DNA from: Sphingomonas aliaeris
Lineage (GTDB): Bacteria > Pseudomonadota > Alphaproteobacteria > Sphingomonadales > Sphingomonadaceae
Length of the DNA: 64,000 nucleotides
Direction: 5' to 3'
Assembly: GCF_016743815.1 (NCBI RefSeq)
Contig: NZ_CP061035.1
Coordinates: 684,501-748,500, forward strand
Numbering within the stretch: the stretch's first letter is position 1; every line of letters begins with the position of its first letter. The notes beneath the pieces were generated by a model. It searched no databases and was not told the DNA's origin. It saw nothing but the letters and a program-made list of their open reading frames with translations. A program made the position numbers and the translations under genes. Below, piece by piece: positions 45,601 through 56,730 of this stretch.

Positions 45601-48114
45601 TCACAAATCCGGCAGGACCTGACGTGCGATGCCCCAGCCGGATAGGGAGGGGTCGGAGGCGCGTTCGAGCAAAGCCTGTTCGTCGCCGACGTGCCATTTG
45701 GCGGGGGTGTCGATGTCCGCGAGTTCGGTCCAGGTGACGGGGACCGCGACCGGTGCGCCGGAGCGGGCGCGGACGGTGTAGGGCATGACGGCGGTGGCGC
45801 CGCGTTGATTGCGGAGCCAGTCGATGAAGATCTTTCCCTTGCGCTTGGCCTTCGACATCGTGGCGGTGAAGCGGTGCGGTTCGGCCTGGGCGAGGGCTTG
45901 TGCGAAGCGGTCGGCGAAATCCTTGACCGCGGGCCATTCCGCCTCGGGCGTCAGCGGCACGACGACGTGGACGCCTTTCCCGCCCGACAGCAAAGCAAAG
46001 CTGACAAGTCCGATTTCGGCGAGATGCGACTTCAGGTCGGCGGCGGCGGTCTTGACCTCGGCGAATCCGAGGCCCTCGTCCGGGTCTAGATCGAAGACCA
46101 GACGGTCGGGTTTCTCGACATCGCCGTTCGACGCGCCCCAGCCGTGGAATTCGATCGTCCCCATCTGCACGCAGGCGACCAGGCCGTCCGCGGAATCGAC
46201 GTAGAGATAGGGCTCGAGCGCGCCGTCCTTCTCCTTGATGTCGACATGATGGACCTGCCCGCCGAACGACCCGGCATCGTGTTTCTGGAAGAAGCAGTGC
46301 TTCCCGCGCCCCTGTGGGCAGCGGACGAGCGAGATCGGGCGATTGGCGGCAAACGGCAGGATGAGCGGTGCCATCGTTTCGTAGAAGGCGGCGAGATCGC
46401 CCTTCGTCATCGTGCTGTCGTCGAACAGCCGGCGTTCGGGATGAGTGATCGTGATGCTCGATTTCGGCGCGGCGGGCGCGGCGGCCGGTTTTTCCGCGAC
46501 CACGTCCTTCGCCGCCTTGTCCTCGCGCAGGCCGAGAAAGCTGGAATGGCGCAGCACACCGTCGGGCGTGACCTCGGCAAAGGCGATTTCCGCGACCAGT
46601 TTCGGAGTCACCCAGTGCGCGCCGCGAACCGCCGCCTTGGGGGCGTCGACCGTCGGCGACTTGCGTGACAGGCGTTCCAGTTTCGCGCCGATGTCGAGCA
46701 TCAGATCCTGCGAGAAACCGGTACCGACCTTTCCGGCGTAGCGGATCGTATCGCCGTCGTTGACGCCGAGCAGGAGCGAGCGGAAGCCGCGCGACTTTTC
46801 GCTGGGGAGCCAGCCGACGATCAGGAATTCCTGCCGGTGCAGGCATTTGATCTTCAGCCAGCCCTGCGTGCGCTTGCCGGCATAGGGGGCCTCGGCGCGT
46901 TTCGAGACGATCCCCTCATACCCTTCGCGGCACATCGTCTCGAACAGCTTTTCACCCGCGCCGACGATATGTTCGGCGAATTGCAGGCGGTCGTCCGCAC
47001 CGTCGATCAGCGCGCGCAGCCGGTCCTTGCGCTGGACGTTTGGGAGTTGCTCCAGCCGTTCCCCGTCGAGTTCGAGCAGGTCGAAGGCGAACAGGGTCAT
47101 CGCCTTGTTGTTCGATATTGCATCCTTCAGCGTCGAAAAATCGGGCTTGCCGTTCTTGAAGGCGACGATCTCTCCGTCGATCAGCGCGGAGGCGACGGGC
47201 AGTTTTGCGGCGGCTTCGGCGATGCCGGGAAATTTGTCGGTCCAGTCGAGCCCGGAGCGGGTGAACACCTTCGCCTGGCCGTTTGCGATCGCGATCTCGG
47301 CGCGATAGCCGTCATATTTCACCTCGTGGATCCAGCCCGATCCGGTGGGGACGCTGTCCACCAGCGTACACAATTGCGGCGCGCGAAATTCGGGCATAAC
47401 CGATTTTGTCCCGGATCGGCGGGCGGCCTTGGGCTTAGTGGCTTCGGGCTTTGTGGTCTCAGGCTTTTCGGGAGCCTTCTTCGGTGCTGCTGCTTTTGGA
47501 GCGGACCGCAGCTTTTTCCATGACGCCAGTTCCTTGGCGGGCTTGTCACTGGCGATTTCCTGCATCGTCCGGCCGGTTTTCACGCTGGTGAGCGCACCCT
47601 CGACCAGATCGTCCGATCCGCCGACATATTCGTCCGCGACCTTGCGAAGCAGCCAGTTGACGTTGCGTTCCTTGCCGCGCGGTTTCAGGCGGATGAGCAG
47701 CCATTCGCCCTTCATCCGTTGCCCGTCGACGACGAAGTGCAGATGGCCTTTTTCGAGATCCTTCGCGGATTTGCCCGGGACCGGGGCCCATGTGCCGTCG
47801 TCCCACAGCATCACCGTGCCGCCGCCATATTCGCCGGCCGGGATCGTGCCCTCGAAATCGGAATAGCTGAGCGGGTGATCCTCGGTCTGCACCGACAGGC
47901 GCTTGTCGTCGGGGTTGAGGCTGGGGCCGCGCGTGACGGCCCAGCTTTTCATCACGCCGTCCACCTCCAGCCGCAGGTCCCAATGGAGCCGGGTGGCATC
48001 ATGCTTCTGGACCATGAAGCGGTTGCCCTGGCCGGGTTCGAGCGCGCCGCGTGGTTCGGCGGTCTTTGCGAAATCGCGTTTGGCGTTGTATTTTTCTAGG
48101 GGGTCTGGGGTCAT
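45601..48114 (-). CDS. ligD: multifunctional ATP-dependent DNA ligase LigD (NHEJ)
   Basis: Repair enzyme for double-strand breaks, 837 residues, domain order phosphoesterase-ligase-polymerase. Phosphoesterase: [18 protein letters not shown] (residues about 33-50). Linker rich in Lys/Pro/Ala (about 200-238). Ligase: HEVKYDGYR with adenylated Lys at about 266, and GWLKIKC. Polymerase/primase: [20 protein letters not shown] then [11 protein letters not shown] (catalytic Asp pair). Next to ku on the same strand, the standard bacterial NHEJ pair. Confidence 0.95.
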   Translation of the reverse strand: MTPDPLEKYNAKRDFAKTAEPRGALEPGQGNRFMVQKHDATRLHWDLRLEVDGVMKSWAVTRGPSLNPDDKRLSVQTEDHPLSYSDFEGTIPAGEYGGGTVMLWDDGTWAPVPGKSAKDLEKGHLHFVVDGQRMKGEWLLIRLKPRGKERNVNWLLRKVADEYVGGSDDLVEGALTSVKTGRTMQEIASDKPAKELASWKKLRSAPKAAAPKKAPEKPETTKPEATKPKAARRSGTKSVMPEFRAPQLCTLVDSVPTGSGWIHEVKYDGYRAEIAIANGQAKVFTRSGLDWTDKFPGIAEAAAKLPVASALIDGEIVAFKNGKPDFSTLKDAISNNKAMTLFAFDLLELDGERLEQLPNVQRKDRLRALIDGADDRLQFAEHIVGAGEKLFETMCREGYEGIVSKRAEAPYAGKRTQGWLKIKCLHRQEFLIVGWLPSEKSRGFRSLLLGVNDGDTIRYAGKVGTGFSQDLMLDIGAKLERLSRKSPTVDAPKAAVRGAHWVTPKLVAEIAFAEVTPDGVLRHSSFLGLREDKAAKDVVAEKPAAAPAAPKSSITITHPERRLFDDSTMTKGDLAAFYETMAPLILPFAANRPISLVRCPQGRGKHCFFQKHDAGSFGGQVHHVDIKEKDGALEPYLYVDSADGLVACVQMGTIEFHGWGASNGDVEKPDRLVFDLDPDEGLGFAEVKTAAADLKSHLAEIGLVSFALLSGGKGVHVVVPLTPEAEWPAVKDFADRFAQALAQAEPHRFTATMSKAKRKGKIFIDWLRNQRGATAVMPYTVRARSGAPVAVPVTWTELADIDTPAKWHVGDEQALLERASDPSLSGWGIARQVLPDL

Positions 48115-48133
48115 TGGCTGGTGTCGGGGATTG

Positions 48134-48258
48134 CTCCCCTCCCTGTAAGGGACGGGTTGGGGGTGGGTGGCGTCCGGGCGATATGGTCGGGCTGAGCTGT
48201 AGGTTGGTGTGTCGCCAAGCCTCGACCCACCCCGGCCCCTCCCTTTCAGGGAGGGGAG
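48134..48258. repeat. family-D inverted repeat between ku and ligD
   Basis: Left arm CTCCCCTCCCTGTAAGGGAC to 48168 and right arm 48224-48258 are near-complements. The right arm also holds its own perfect hairpin CCCCTCCCT/AGGGAGGGG (48236-48256), which may end or slow ku transcription. Confidence 0.75.
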
Positions 48259-48269
48259 AAGAGGGGGGC

Positions 48270-49121
48270 TCAGGCACGTTTCTTGGCCGTGGGCTTCTTC
48301 GCTGGCGCCTTTGCCGCCGTTGTGCCGCCGGGCTTCTCGATCGACTTCTTCAAGGCGGCCATCAGGTCCACCACGTTCGACCCGGACTTTCCGCCGCCTT
48401 CGTCCTTGTCGTCGATGATCTTGCGGTTGGATTTCGACTTCTGCTTACGCGCGATCAGGTCGCGCAGGGCGTCGACATAGCGGTCGTGGAACTTGCCGGG
48501 ATCGAAGTCGGCGGTCTTCTTGTCGATCAACGTCGTGGCGAGTTCGAGCAGGTCGGCGTCGGGCTTGTCGTCGGGAATGTCGCGGAAATAGCCCTGCGCC
48601 TTGTTCACCTCGTCGGCATAGCGCAACGTTTCCAGCACCATGCCGCGTCCGCAGGGTTTCAGGCTGACGACATATTCCCGGCCCCGCATCGCGAGTTGGC
48701 CGAGGCCGACCTTCTTCGCCTGACGCAATGCCTCGCGCAGGACGATGAACGCCTCCTCCGCGAGATCGTCGGCGGGGACGACGAAATAGGGGCGCTCGTA
48801 ATAGAGGACGTCGATCTCGCTCGCATCGACGAACTGGGTGAGTTCCAGCGTCTTCTTGGACTCGAGTTTGACCGCGTCGATCTCGTCCTGGTCGAGCAGG
48901 ACGTAATCGCCCTTGTCGACCTCATAGCCCTTGACGATCTCGTCCGTGTCGATCGCGCCGAGGCCGGGGACGACCTTCTCGTATTTCACGCGCTTGCCGG
49001 AGGGTTCGTGGATCTGGTGGAACGCGATCTGCGCGCCGGATTTGGTTGCGGCGTATATCTCTACGGGGATCGAGACGAGCGCGAGCCTGATCTGCCCCTG
49101 CCAATAGGCGCGTGCCGCCAT
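48270..49121 (-). CDS. ku: Ku-family DNA end-binding protein
   Basis: Homodimeric ring protein that holds broken ends and recruits LigD. The 283 residues start [20 protein letters not shown], with [16 protein letters not shown] and YYFRDIP-like [10 protein letters not shown] later. The C-terminus is a Lys/Ala/Pro-rich tail ([15 protein letters not shown]) as in long bacterial Ku proteins. AAGGAG nine bases before ATG 49121 decides the start over ATG 49160. Confidence 0.95.
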   Translation of the reverse strand: MAARAYWQGQIRLALVSIPVEIYAATKSGAQIAFHQIHEPSGKRVKYEKVVPGLGAIDTDEIVKGYEVDKGDYVLLDQDEIDAVKLESKKTLELTQFVDASEIDVLYYERPYFVVPADDLAEEAFIVLREALRQAKKVGLGQLAMRGREYVVSLKPCGRGMVLETLRYADEVNKAQGYFRDIPDDKPDADLLELATTLIDKKTADFDPGKFHDRYVDALRDLIARKQKSKSNRKIIDDKDEGGGKSGSNVVDLMAALKKSIEKPGGTTAAKAPAKKPTAKKRA

Positions 49122-49247
49122 GTCGTTGATCTCCTTATCGTTCCGGACCCGATTCAACACAGGCCGCGTGGCATCGTTCCGCCCGGTCGGCGATTGTCGG
49201 GGCCAAGCACCTGTAATCGTGGGGCGGGAGCGGCTAAGGGGGCCAAG

Positions 49248-50868
49248 ATGCTACGCCTGACCGAACTGACCCTGCCGCTCCATCATCCGGACGAGGCCCT
49301 GCCGGCCGCGATCTGCAAGCGGCTGCGCATCACTCCGCGCGAACTGGTCCGCCACGTCGTCGCGCGGCGGGCGCACGATGCGCGCGACAAGAGCGATATC
49401 CAGCTGGTCTATTCGGTCGACGTCAACGTGAAGAACGAGGCGGCGGTGCTGGCGCGGTTCCGCAAGGACCGGAATGTCGGGCCGACACCGAACACCAGCT
49501 ATCGCCCCGTGGCGACGGCGCCGGCGACGGGGTTCAAGCGGCCGGTGGTGGTGGGGGCGGGACCGTGCGGGCTGTTCGCCGGGCTGATCCTGGCGCAGAT
49601 GAGATACCGGCCGATCATCCTGGATCGCGGCAAGGTGGTGCGCGAACGGACGAAGGATACGTGGGGGCTGTGGCGGCGCGGTGTGCTGGACCCGGAATCG
49701 AACGTGCAGTTCGGCGAGGGCGGGGCGGGGACCTTCTCCGACGGCAAGCTGTACAGCCGGATCAAGGATGCGCGGCATCTGGACCGCAAGGTGCTGACCG
49801 AATTCGTCAAGGCGGGCGCGCCACCCGAAATCCTGACCGAGGCGCATCCGCATATCGGTACGTTCCGGCTCGTCACGATGGTGGAGAGCATGCGCGCGTC
49901 GATCGAGGCGCTGGGCGGGGAATATCGCTGGCAGCACCGCGTGGACGGGCTGGACATCGGGGCGGATGCGGCGGGCGAGCGGCAGGTGCGCGGGGTGCAT
50001 CTGCACGGCGGCGGCTATATCGAGACGGACAATGTCGTGCTGGCGGTGGGGCACAGCGCGCGCGACACGTTCGCGATGCTGCATGCGGCGGGCGTGTTCG
50101 TGGAGGCCAAGCCGTTCTCGATCGGGGTGCGGATCGAACATCCGCAATCGTGGATCGACCGGTCGCGCTTCGGTAGCAATGCCGGGCATCCGGTGCTGGG
50201 CGCGGCGGAATATCACATCTCGCACCACTGTTCGAACGGGCGGACCGTCTACAGTTTCTGCATGTGCCCCGGCGGCACGGTGGTGGCGGCGACGTCGGAG
50301 GAAGGGCGGGTCGCGACCAACGGGATGAGCCAGTATTCGCGCAACGAACGCAATGCGAATTCGGGCTTCGTCGTCGCGATCGATCCCGCGCGCGACTATC
50401 CGGGCGATCCGCTGGCCGGGATCGCGCTGCAACGGCATTGGGAAGAGCGCGCATTCGTCGCCGGCGGATCGAGCTACAAGGCGCCGGCGCAGCGGCTGGG
50501 CGATTTCCTGGCGGGCAAGGCGTCGGTGTCGCTGGGCAGCGTCGTGCCGTCCTATAAGCCCGGCGTGACGCCGACCGATCTGGCAGAGTGCCTGCCCGAT
50601 TTCGCCGTGACCGCGATGCGCGAGGCGATCCCGGTGTTCGGGCGGCAGATCCCCGGTTACGATCATCCCGACGTGGTGATGACGGGGGTGGAGACGCGGA
50701 CGTCGTCGCCGGTGCGCTTCACGCGCGGCGATGACCTGCACAGCCTGAACACGCGCGGGCTGTTCCCGGCGGGCGAGGGGGGCGGGCTATGCCGGCGGCA
50801 TCCTGTCGGCGGCGGTGGACGGCATCAAGGTTGCCGAGGCGGTCGCGGCGAGCATCGGGGTCCGGTGA
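49248..50868 (+). pseudogene. FAD-dependent dehydrogenase (NAD(P)/FAD oxidoreductase), frameshifted in a G run
   Basis: About 540-residue flavoprotein of the uncharacterised FAD-dependent dehydrogenase group: an N-terminal small domain ([18 protein letters not shown]) and the FAD site [19 protein letters not shown], then [16 protein letters not shown]. The frame breaks at the six-G run 50777-50782; with five G it ends [20 protein letters not shown] and stops at 50868. The break falsely fuses it to rluE. Likely a sequencing error. Confidence 0.8.
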
Positions 50869-51407
50869 CGCTGATCCTGTTCAACAAGCCGTTCGACGTG
50901 CTGTGCCAGTTCACCGATGCGGGCACCGATACGCCGCGCCGTACCTTGTCTGATTTCATCGACCTGCCCGGCGTGTATCCCGCGGGGCGGCTGGACCGGG
51001 ACAGCGAGGGATTGCTGCTGCTGACCGACGACGGACGGTTGCAGGCGCGGATATCCGATCCGAAGTTCAAGACCGCGAAGACCTACCTGGTTCAGGTTGA
51101 GGGCACGCCCGGAGATGAGGATCTGGAGCCGCTCCGCCGCGGGGTGATGCTGAAGGATGGAATGACCCGCCCGGCGAACGTCGCGCGGATAGCGGAGCCG
51201 GCAAATCTGTGGCCGCGCGACCCACCGGTGCGGTTCCGCAAGACGGTGCCGGACAGCTGGATCAGCGTGACGATCCGCGAAGGCCGCAACCGGCAGGTGC
51301 GACGGATGACCGCCGCGATCGGTTTCCCGACGCTTCGCTTGATCCGCCAGAGCATCGGGGACTGGTCGGTGGACGGTATCCTGCCGGGTGAATGGCGCCG
51401 CGCCTGA
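50865..51407 (+). CDS. rluE: 23S rRNA pseudouridine synthase (RluE-like)
   Basis: RsuA-family enzyme of 180 residues lacking an S4 domain, as in RluE (U2457). Marks: [34 protein letters not shown] with the catalytic Asp, KTYLVQVEG and [23 protein letters not shown]. The GTG start at 50865 overlaps the stop of the flavoprotein gene (GTGA), so the two are coupled. Confidence 0.9.
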   Translation: MTLILFNKPFDVLCQFTDAGTDTPRRTLSDFIDLPGVYPAGRLDRDSEGLLLLTDDGRLQARISDPKFKTAKTYLVQVEGTPGDEDLEPLRRGVMLKDGMTRPANVARIAEPANLWPRDPPVRFRKTVPDSWISVTIREGRNRQVRRMTAAIGFPTLRLIRQSIGDWSVDGILPGEWRRA

Positions 51408-51714
51408 GTCGGGGTGCGACCTGCGCTCACCGCTCCTTTCGTGCTTTAGCGGTACGGCCTCTGCCAAAATATGTGTGGGGACGATGGGCGTTTCGAACCC
51501 GGCAGACGGCTTGCCGTTGAACAGTCGTCTTTCCAGTGGTCTGAAATCCAAGATGATTTGGCGCCATCCGAAGGGCGAGGGCGGAGGTCTTGTGGACCCT
51601 GCGCCAATACTTGAGATTGCCGCGTTTACCTTGGCCGAGAGTGATTTCTCCTCGTCGGTAGTGCCGATTGTTAAGACAATCGCGCTATCCGACTGCCCGG
51701 AAGGACGGTGATCA
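51408..51714. other. 307-base stretch before the GGDEF gene, with a doubtful small reading frame
   Basis: A frame at 51484-51711 would encode 75 residues starting MGVSNPADGLPLNSRL and ending CPEGR. Its third codon positions are not GC-biased like real genes here and its ribosome site is poor, so it is probably leader DNA. It ends three bases before the GGDEF start. Confidence 0.3.
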
Positions 51715-52755
51715 ATGATTTTCAGACGCAGGCATAAGAACGGCGCGGATGGCTTGCCCGATGCCGCGATGGAAGACCTTTACGACGTCATGGCCTTCCT
51801 GTCCGAACAAGATTTGCCCGCGACACCGATAAACTTCGAGCTCGCCTTCCTGCGCAAGAACGATCCCCGGAGCCTGGCCGCACGTGCGATCGACGCGATC
51901 CTGATCGGCGGCGACCGCATCACCCAGGCGCAGGCGAACCAGATCGTTTCAGCTTATCGCCAATTGGGCGGCGGCACGGATCGCGAGAAATCGGAAAAGG
52001 AAGCGGCTGGCCATACGCGCCTGCGGCACCAGACGTTGCACCTTGCGGATCTTACCGGCGAGGCAATGTCCGCCACGGGACAGTTTGGGCGCGATCTTAG
52101 CGAACATCTGGACGAAATGGATGGCGGGCAGTCCGCGCAGGCCGTCGCGGACAGCATCTCCGCGATGATCGACCTGACGGGTGATACGGAGCGCCGGTTG
52201 AGTGCGGCGATCGAACAGATCGAATCGCTCAATACCGAACTGGCCGCCGCCAAAAACGATGCCGCCCGCGACGCCCTGACCGGTCTGGTCAACAGGCGCG
52301 GGCTGCAGGTGCATTTGGACGCGCTGGAGCCGCATGGCTGCACGGCGCTCGCGATCTGCGATATCGACCGGTTCAAGAATATCAACGATCGGCACGGCCA
52401 CCAGGTCGGCGATCGGGTCATCCAGGCTGTGGCGGAGTCGATCGCGACGAGTTGCGAACCCCACATCGTCGCACGATGGGGTGGCGAGGAATTCGTCGTA
52501 CTGATGGACGGCGTCGCGCTGGAAGACGCCGCCAGCCTGATCGAGGCCGCCAACCGCAACCTTCAGGGCCGGTCGTTCCGCGTACGGGATACTGGAGAGG
52601 CGCTGTCCCCGGTCACCTTCTCCGCCGGCGTCGTGATGATCGACGACGGCAAGGCCGAGGATGCGATCACCGCCGCCGATGCTTTGCTGTATCAGGCGAA
52701 GGTCGAAGGACGCGACCGCGTGCTGACGGTTCACCCGGCCGCGCTGGCCGCCTGA
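51715..52755 (+). CDS. GGDEF-domain diguanylate cyclase
   Basis: A 346-residue soluble protein. The N-terminal half is helical (residues 1-180, ending in a coiled coil ERRLSAAIEQIESLNTELAAAKND). The GGDEF domain has DALTGLVNRRGLQVHL, CDIDRFKNINDRHGHQVGD and the active-site RWGGEEFVVL. No RxxD inhibitory site precedes GGEEF, so product inhibition is unlikely. Should make c-di-GMP, opposed by the EAL protein at 29 kb. Confidence 0.85.
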   Translation: MIFRRRHKNGADGLPDAAMEDLYDVMAFLSEQDLPATPINFELAFLRKNDPRSLAARAIDAILIGGDRITQAQANQIVSAYRQLGGGTDREKSEKEAAGHTRLRHQTLHLADLTGEAMSATGQFGRDLSEHLDEMDGGQSAQAVADSISAMIDLTGDTERRLSAAIEQIESLNTELAAAKNDAARDALTGLVNRRGLQVHLDALEPHGCTALAICDIDRFKNINDRHGHQVGDRVIQAVAESIATSCEPHIVARWGGEEFVVLMDGVALEDAASLIEAANRNLQGRSFRVRDTGEALSPVTFSAGVVMIDDGKAEDAITAADALLYQAKVEGRDRVLTVHPAALAA

Positions 52756-52803
52756 TCGGGGCTGGGCGACTTCTTCGAGAATTATTCGGTCTGCACTTCG
52801 TCA

Positions 52804-52890
52804 ATTCCGCGCAGGCGGGAATCCATACTGGCTGACGTTCATGAGTCAGTTCGAACCGTCGTGATTATAGATTCCCGCCTGCGCGGGAAT
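52804..52890. repeat. family-B inverted repeat pair
   Basis: ATTCCGCGCAGGCGGGAATC on the left and ATTCCCGCCTGCGCGGGAAT (52871-52890) on the right, about 50 bases apart, in the convergent space between the GGDEF and LysR genes. Same core as at 12861. Confidence 0.8.
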
Positions 52891-52943
52891 GACGGGTTGA
52901 GGTTATGTTGGGACCAGACACGTTATTGCGGGGGTATGAACGG

Positions 52944-53831
52944 TTAGAGCGACACCCCGGCGTGCGACCGTTCGCCGGAGTGCCTGATCGCATCACCAAA
53001 CCCGGCGAACGCTGCGCTGTCGCGCAAACGCCCCGTGCCGTCCGCATCCAGCGTGAAGCCGATCGACCGCGTGACCGAGAACCCCGTCAGTGCCGCCATC
53101 GCGATACCGTCGCCCGCGAAACAGCGCGGCATGACCGTGATGCCGAGACCGCTTCGGACATAGGCCAGCGCGCGTTCGTCGTTGGTGGTGCGTGCGGCCA
53201 TGAAGGGGCGGACGCCGCGTGCGGTGAAGAAGCGGCTGATATCGGGCAATGCCTCGCAGTGCCGCCGCACGATCATCGTGTCGCCTGCGACCTCGTCCGC
53301 GCCTATCTCCGCGCGACCCGCGAGCGGATGATCGGCGGGCAGGGCAAGCGCATAGGCTTCGGTGAACAGCGCTTCGCCGCCGGAAGCAACGGGCCCGAGA
53401 ATGGCGTCGATCCGCCCGCGATCGAGCATCGGGGACAGGTCGCGCATCCGTCCTTCGACCAGTTCGATCCGTTCGCCCGTGCCGCGCGTGGCGGCGATGG
53501 CCTGTTCGATCCAGGCGGCGGGCAGGGTGGGCACGATTCCGATCCGCACCAGCCGGCGCGGCGCATCTTCCAGCACCGCGCGCTCCGCCTCCGCGAACTC
53601 CGCCTCGATCCGGCGGGCATGTGCGGCGAAGCGCGTTCCCGCCGCAGTCAATTCGACGCGGCGGTTGCTGCGCAGGAACAGGGGGCGTTCCAGCAACGTC
53701 TCCAGCTTGGCGATGCCGACCGAGAGCGTAGGCTGTGTGACGCGGCAATGCTGGGCCGCGCGGGAGAAGTTGCCATGATCGACCACGGCGAGGAAATAGC
53801 GCAACAAATAGCGGTCGATCATAGATGCCAT
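52944..53831 (-). CDS. LysR-family transcriptional regulator
   Basis: A 295-residue LysR protein with helix-turn-helix YFLAVVDHGNFSRAAQHCRVTQPTLSVGIAKLE (ends cited) and an effector domain from about residue 90. Divergent from the leucine-degradation operon and likely its regulator. ATG 53831 taken; ATG 53822 is possible. The start codon lies in a perfect inverted repeat. Confidence 0.8.
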   Translation of the reverse strand: MASMIDRYLLRYFLAVVDHGNFSRAAQHCRVTQPTLSVGIAKLETLLERPLFLRSNRRVELTAAGTRFAAHARRIEAEFAEAERAVLEDAPRRLVRIGIVPTLPAAWIEQAIAATRGTGERIELVEGRMRDLSPMLDRGRIDAILGPVASGGEALFTEAYALALPADHPLAGRAEIGADEVAGDTMIVRRHCEALPDISRFFTARGVRPFMAARTTNDERALAYVRSGLGITVMPRCFAGDGIAMAALTGFSVTRSIGFTLDADGTGRLRDSAAFAGFGDAIRHSGERSHAGVSL

Positions 53832-53835
53832 CTAT
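53821..53835. promoter_or_regulatory. inverted repeat over the LysR start codon
   Basis: ATAGAT-GCC-ATCTAT, a perfect 6-3-6 repeat spanning the start codon of the lysR gene and about 80 bases before ivd. Fits an autoregulatory LysR site. Confidence 0.45.
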
Positions 53836-53915
53836 AGCATGCATGTGCGCAGTTCAATTTTTACGCTTTGCCTTCGGCGTGCTAGACGTACCGCCAAGAT
53901 AGAAACGGAGAGAGC

Positions 53916-55082
53916 ATGACGCCCGATTTCGATTTCGCGCTCGGTGAGGCCGCGGACATGATCCGCGACACGACGCAGCGCTTCGCCACCGACAAGATCA
54001 TGCCGCTCGCCGCGAAGATCGATGCGGAAGACTGGTTCCCGCGCGACCTGTGGCCGGCGATGGGCGAACTCGGCCTGCACGGCATCACGGTCGAGGAAGA
54101 ATATGGCGGGCTGGGCCTCGGCTATCTCGAACATGTCATCGCTTGCGAGGAAGTGAGCCGCGCGTCGGCGTCGATCGGGCTGAGCTATGGCGCGCATTCC
54201 AATCTGTGCGTCAACCAGATCCGCCGCTGGGCCAATCCGGAGCAGAAGGCCAAGTATCTGCCGAAGCTGGTGTCGGGCGAGCATGTCGGCAGCCTGGCCA
54301 TGTCCGAGGCGGGGGCCGGGTCCGACGTCGTGTCGATGAAGCTGCGCGCGGACAAGACGGACAGCGGCTATGTCCTGAACGGTACGAAGTTCTGGATCAC
54401 CAATGCGGCCTATGCCGACACTTTAGTGGTCTATGCGAAGACCGGCGATGGCAGCCGCGGAATTACGACGTTCCTGATCGAAAAGGATATGCCGGGTTTC
54501 TCGATCGGCCAGAAGATCGACAAGATGGGCATGCGCGGATCGCCGACCGCTGAACTGGTCTTCACCGATTGCGAAGTGCCGGAAGAGAATATCATGGGGC
54601 CGCTGAACGGCGGCGTCGGCGTGCTGATGTCGGGGCTGGATTACGAACGCACGGTGCTGGCCGGGATCCAATTGGGGATCATGCAGGCGTGTATCGACGT
54701 GGTCGTGCCGTATGTGCGCGAACGCAAGCAGTTCGGCCAGCCGATCGGCATGTTCCAGCTGATGCAGGCGAAGATCGCCGACATGTATGTCGCGTTGAAT
54801 TCGGCACGCGCCTATGTCTATGCCGTCGCGCGGTCGTGCGATGCGGGCAAGACGACGCGGTTCGACGCGGCGGGCGCGATCCTGCTGGCGAGCGAGAATG
54901 CGGTGCGTGTCGCGAACGAGGCGATCCAGGCGCTTGGCGGTGCGGGCTATACCAAGGACTGGCCGGTCGAGCGGTATCTGCGCGACGCCAAGCTGCTGGA
55001 TATCGGCGCGGGGACGAACGAGATCCGGCGCATGCTGATCGGTCGCGAGCTGATCGGCGCGAGCGAGCGGGTGGTGCAGTGA
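53916..55082 (+). CDS. ivd: isovaleryl-CoA dehydrogenase
   Basis: FAD enzyme oxidising isovaleryl-CoA to 3-methylcrotonyl-CoA in leucine breakdown. The 388-residue acyl-CoA dehydrogenase fold has [18 protein letters not shown] and [11 protein letters not shown]. The catalytic Glu is placed as in isovaleryl-CoA dehydrogenases ([13 protein letters not shown], about residue 246), not near the C-terminus, which defines the subtype. GGAGAG before ATG. First gene of the operon; the stop overlaps the next start (GTGA). Confidence 0.9.
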   Translation: MTPDFDFALGEAADMIRDTTQRFATDKIMPLAAKIDAEDWFPRDLWPAMGELGLHGITVEEEYGGLGLGYLEHVIACEEVSRASASIGLSYGAHSNLCVNQIRRWANPEQKAKYLPKLVSGEHVGSLAMSEAGAGSDVVSMKLRADKTDSGYVLNGTKFWITNAAYADTLVVYAKTGDGSRGITTFLIEKDMPGFSIGQKIDKMGMRGSPTAELVFTDCEVPEENIMGPLNGGVGVLMSGLDYERTVLAGIQLGIMQACIDVVVPYVRERKQFGQPIGMFQLMQAKIADMYVALNSARAYVYAVARSCDAGKTTRFDAAGAILLASENAVRVANEAIQALGGAGYTKDWPVERYLRDAKLLDIGAGTNEIRRMLIGRELIGASERVVQ

Positions 55083-56681
55083 GCGCACCCGTTCTAGATA
55101 CGAAGCTGTCGCCCGACAGCGAGACGTTCCGGGCCAATGCCGCGCATAACCGCGCGCTGGCGGAGACGTTGCGGGCGGATGTGGCGCGCACGTCGCTCGG
55201 GGGTAACGAAAAGTCGCGCGAACGGCATAGCGCGCGGGGCAAGCTGCTGCCGCGCGACCGGGTCGAGCGGTTGCTCGATCCTGGTTCGCCGTTCCTGGAG
55301 ATCGGTCAGCTTGCCGCCAATGGACTGTACGACGACGAGGTGCCGGGCGCGGGCGTGATCGCCGGCATTGGTCGGGTGTCCGGGCGCCAGTGTATGATCC
55401 TGTGCAACGACGCGACCGTGAAGGGGGGGGACCTACTACCCGCTGACGGTCAAGAAGCACCTGCGCGCGCAGGAGATTGCCGAGGCGAACATGCTGCCGT
55501 GCATCTATCTGGTCGATAGCGGTGGCGCGAACCTGCCGCATCAGGCGGAAGTGTTTCCCGATCGCGATCATTTCGGCCGCATTTTCTATAACCAGGCGAA
55601 CATGAGCGCGAAGGGCATCCCGCAGATCGCCTGCGTGATGGGAAGCTGCACCGCGGGTGGCGCGTATGTTCCCGCCATGTCGGACGAGACGATCATCGTG
55701 CGCGGGCAGGGGACGATCTTCCTCGCCGGGCCGCCGCTGGTGAAGGCGGCGACGGGCGAAGTGATCAGTGCGGAGGAACTGGGTGGCGCGGAAACTCATG
55801 GCCGCCGGTCGGGGGTGGTCGATCATGTCGCGGAGAATGACGAGCATGCGCTGACGATCGTCCGCGATATCGTCTCGACGTTGCAGCCGCAGGCCGGCAC
55901 GCCCGTCAACCTGAAGGAGCCACGCGCGCCGAAATTCGATGCCGACGACCTGTACGGTGTCGTGCCGAGCGACGTGCGTGCGCCGTACGACGTGCACGAG
56001 ATCATCGCGCGGCTGGTGGACGGCAGCGAATTTCACGAATTCAAGGCGTTGTACGGCACGTCCCTGGTGTGCGGCTTCGCGCATATCTGGGGCATTCCGG
56101 TCGCGATCCTGGCTAATAACGGCGTGTTGTTCAGCGAGAGCGCGCAGAAGGGCGCACACTTTATCGAACTGGCATGCCAGCGGCGTATCCCGTTGCTGTT
56201 CCTGCAGAACATTTCCGGGTTCATGGTCGGTGGCCGATATGAGGCGGAGGGGATCGCCAAGCATGGCGCGAAACTGGTCACCGCCGTCGCCACCGCGACC
56301 GTGCCCAAGATCACCGTGCTGATCGGCGGCAGCTTCGGCGCGGGGAATTACGGCATGTGCGGCCGCGCCTATTCACCGCGATTCCTGTTCAGCTGGCCCA
56401 ACAGCCGGATCAGCGTGATGGGCGGCGAGCAGGCGGCATCGGTGCTGGCGACGGTCCACCGCGATGCGGACAACTGGACCGAGGAGCAGGCTGAGGCCTT
56501 CAAGGCGCCCGTCCGGCAGAAATACGAGGATGAGGGCAATCCGTGGTACGCGACCGCGCGGCTGTGGGACGACGGCATCATCGATCCGGCGCAAACCCGT
56601 GACGTGCTCGGCCTGGCCTTCGCCGCAACGCTGAACGCGCCGATCCCGGAGCGGCCTGCGTTCGGCGTGTTCCGGATGTGA
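55079..56681 (+). pseudogene. mccB: methylcrotonyl-CoA carboxylase beta subunit, frameshifted in a G run
   Basis: Carboxyltransferase subunit, about 533 residues. Starts at GTG 55079 ([20 protein letters not shown]), with [37 protein letters not shown] and [20 protein letters not shown], which distinguish it from propionyl-CoA carboxylase. The frame breaks at the eight-G run 55423-55430; with seven G it reads [16 protein letters not shown]. Likely a sequencing error, since the rest and the operon are intact. Confidence 0.85.
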
Positions 56682-56730
56682 CGGGCGTGATGACCTTCGG
56701 AAACGCGTCGCACGACGGAAAGTGGGTGCC

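Noticed and set aside
48051..51407. A single 1118-residue plus-strand frame apparently fusing a flavoprotein to a pseudouridine synthase
   Set aside because: The fusion results from one extra G at 50777-50782; removing it gives separate stop and start codons overlapping as GTGA.
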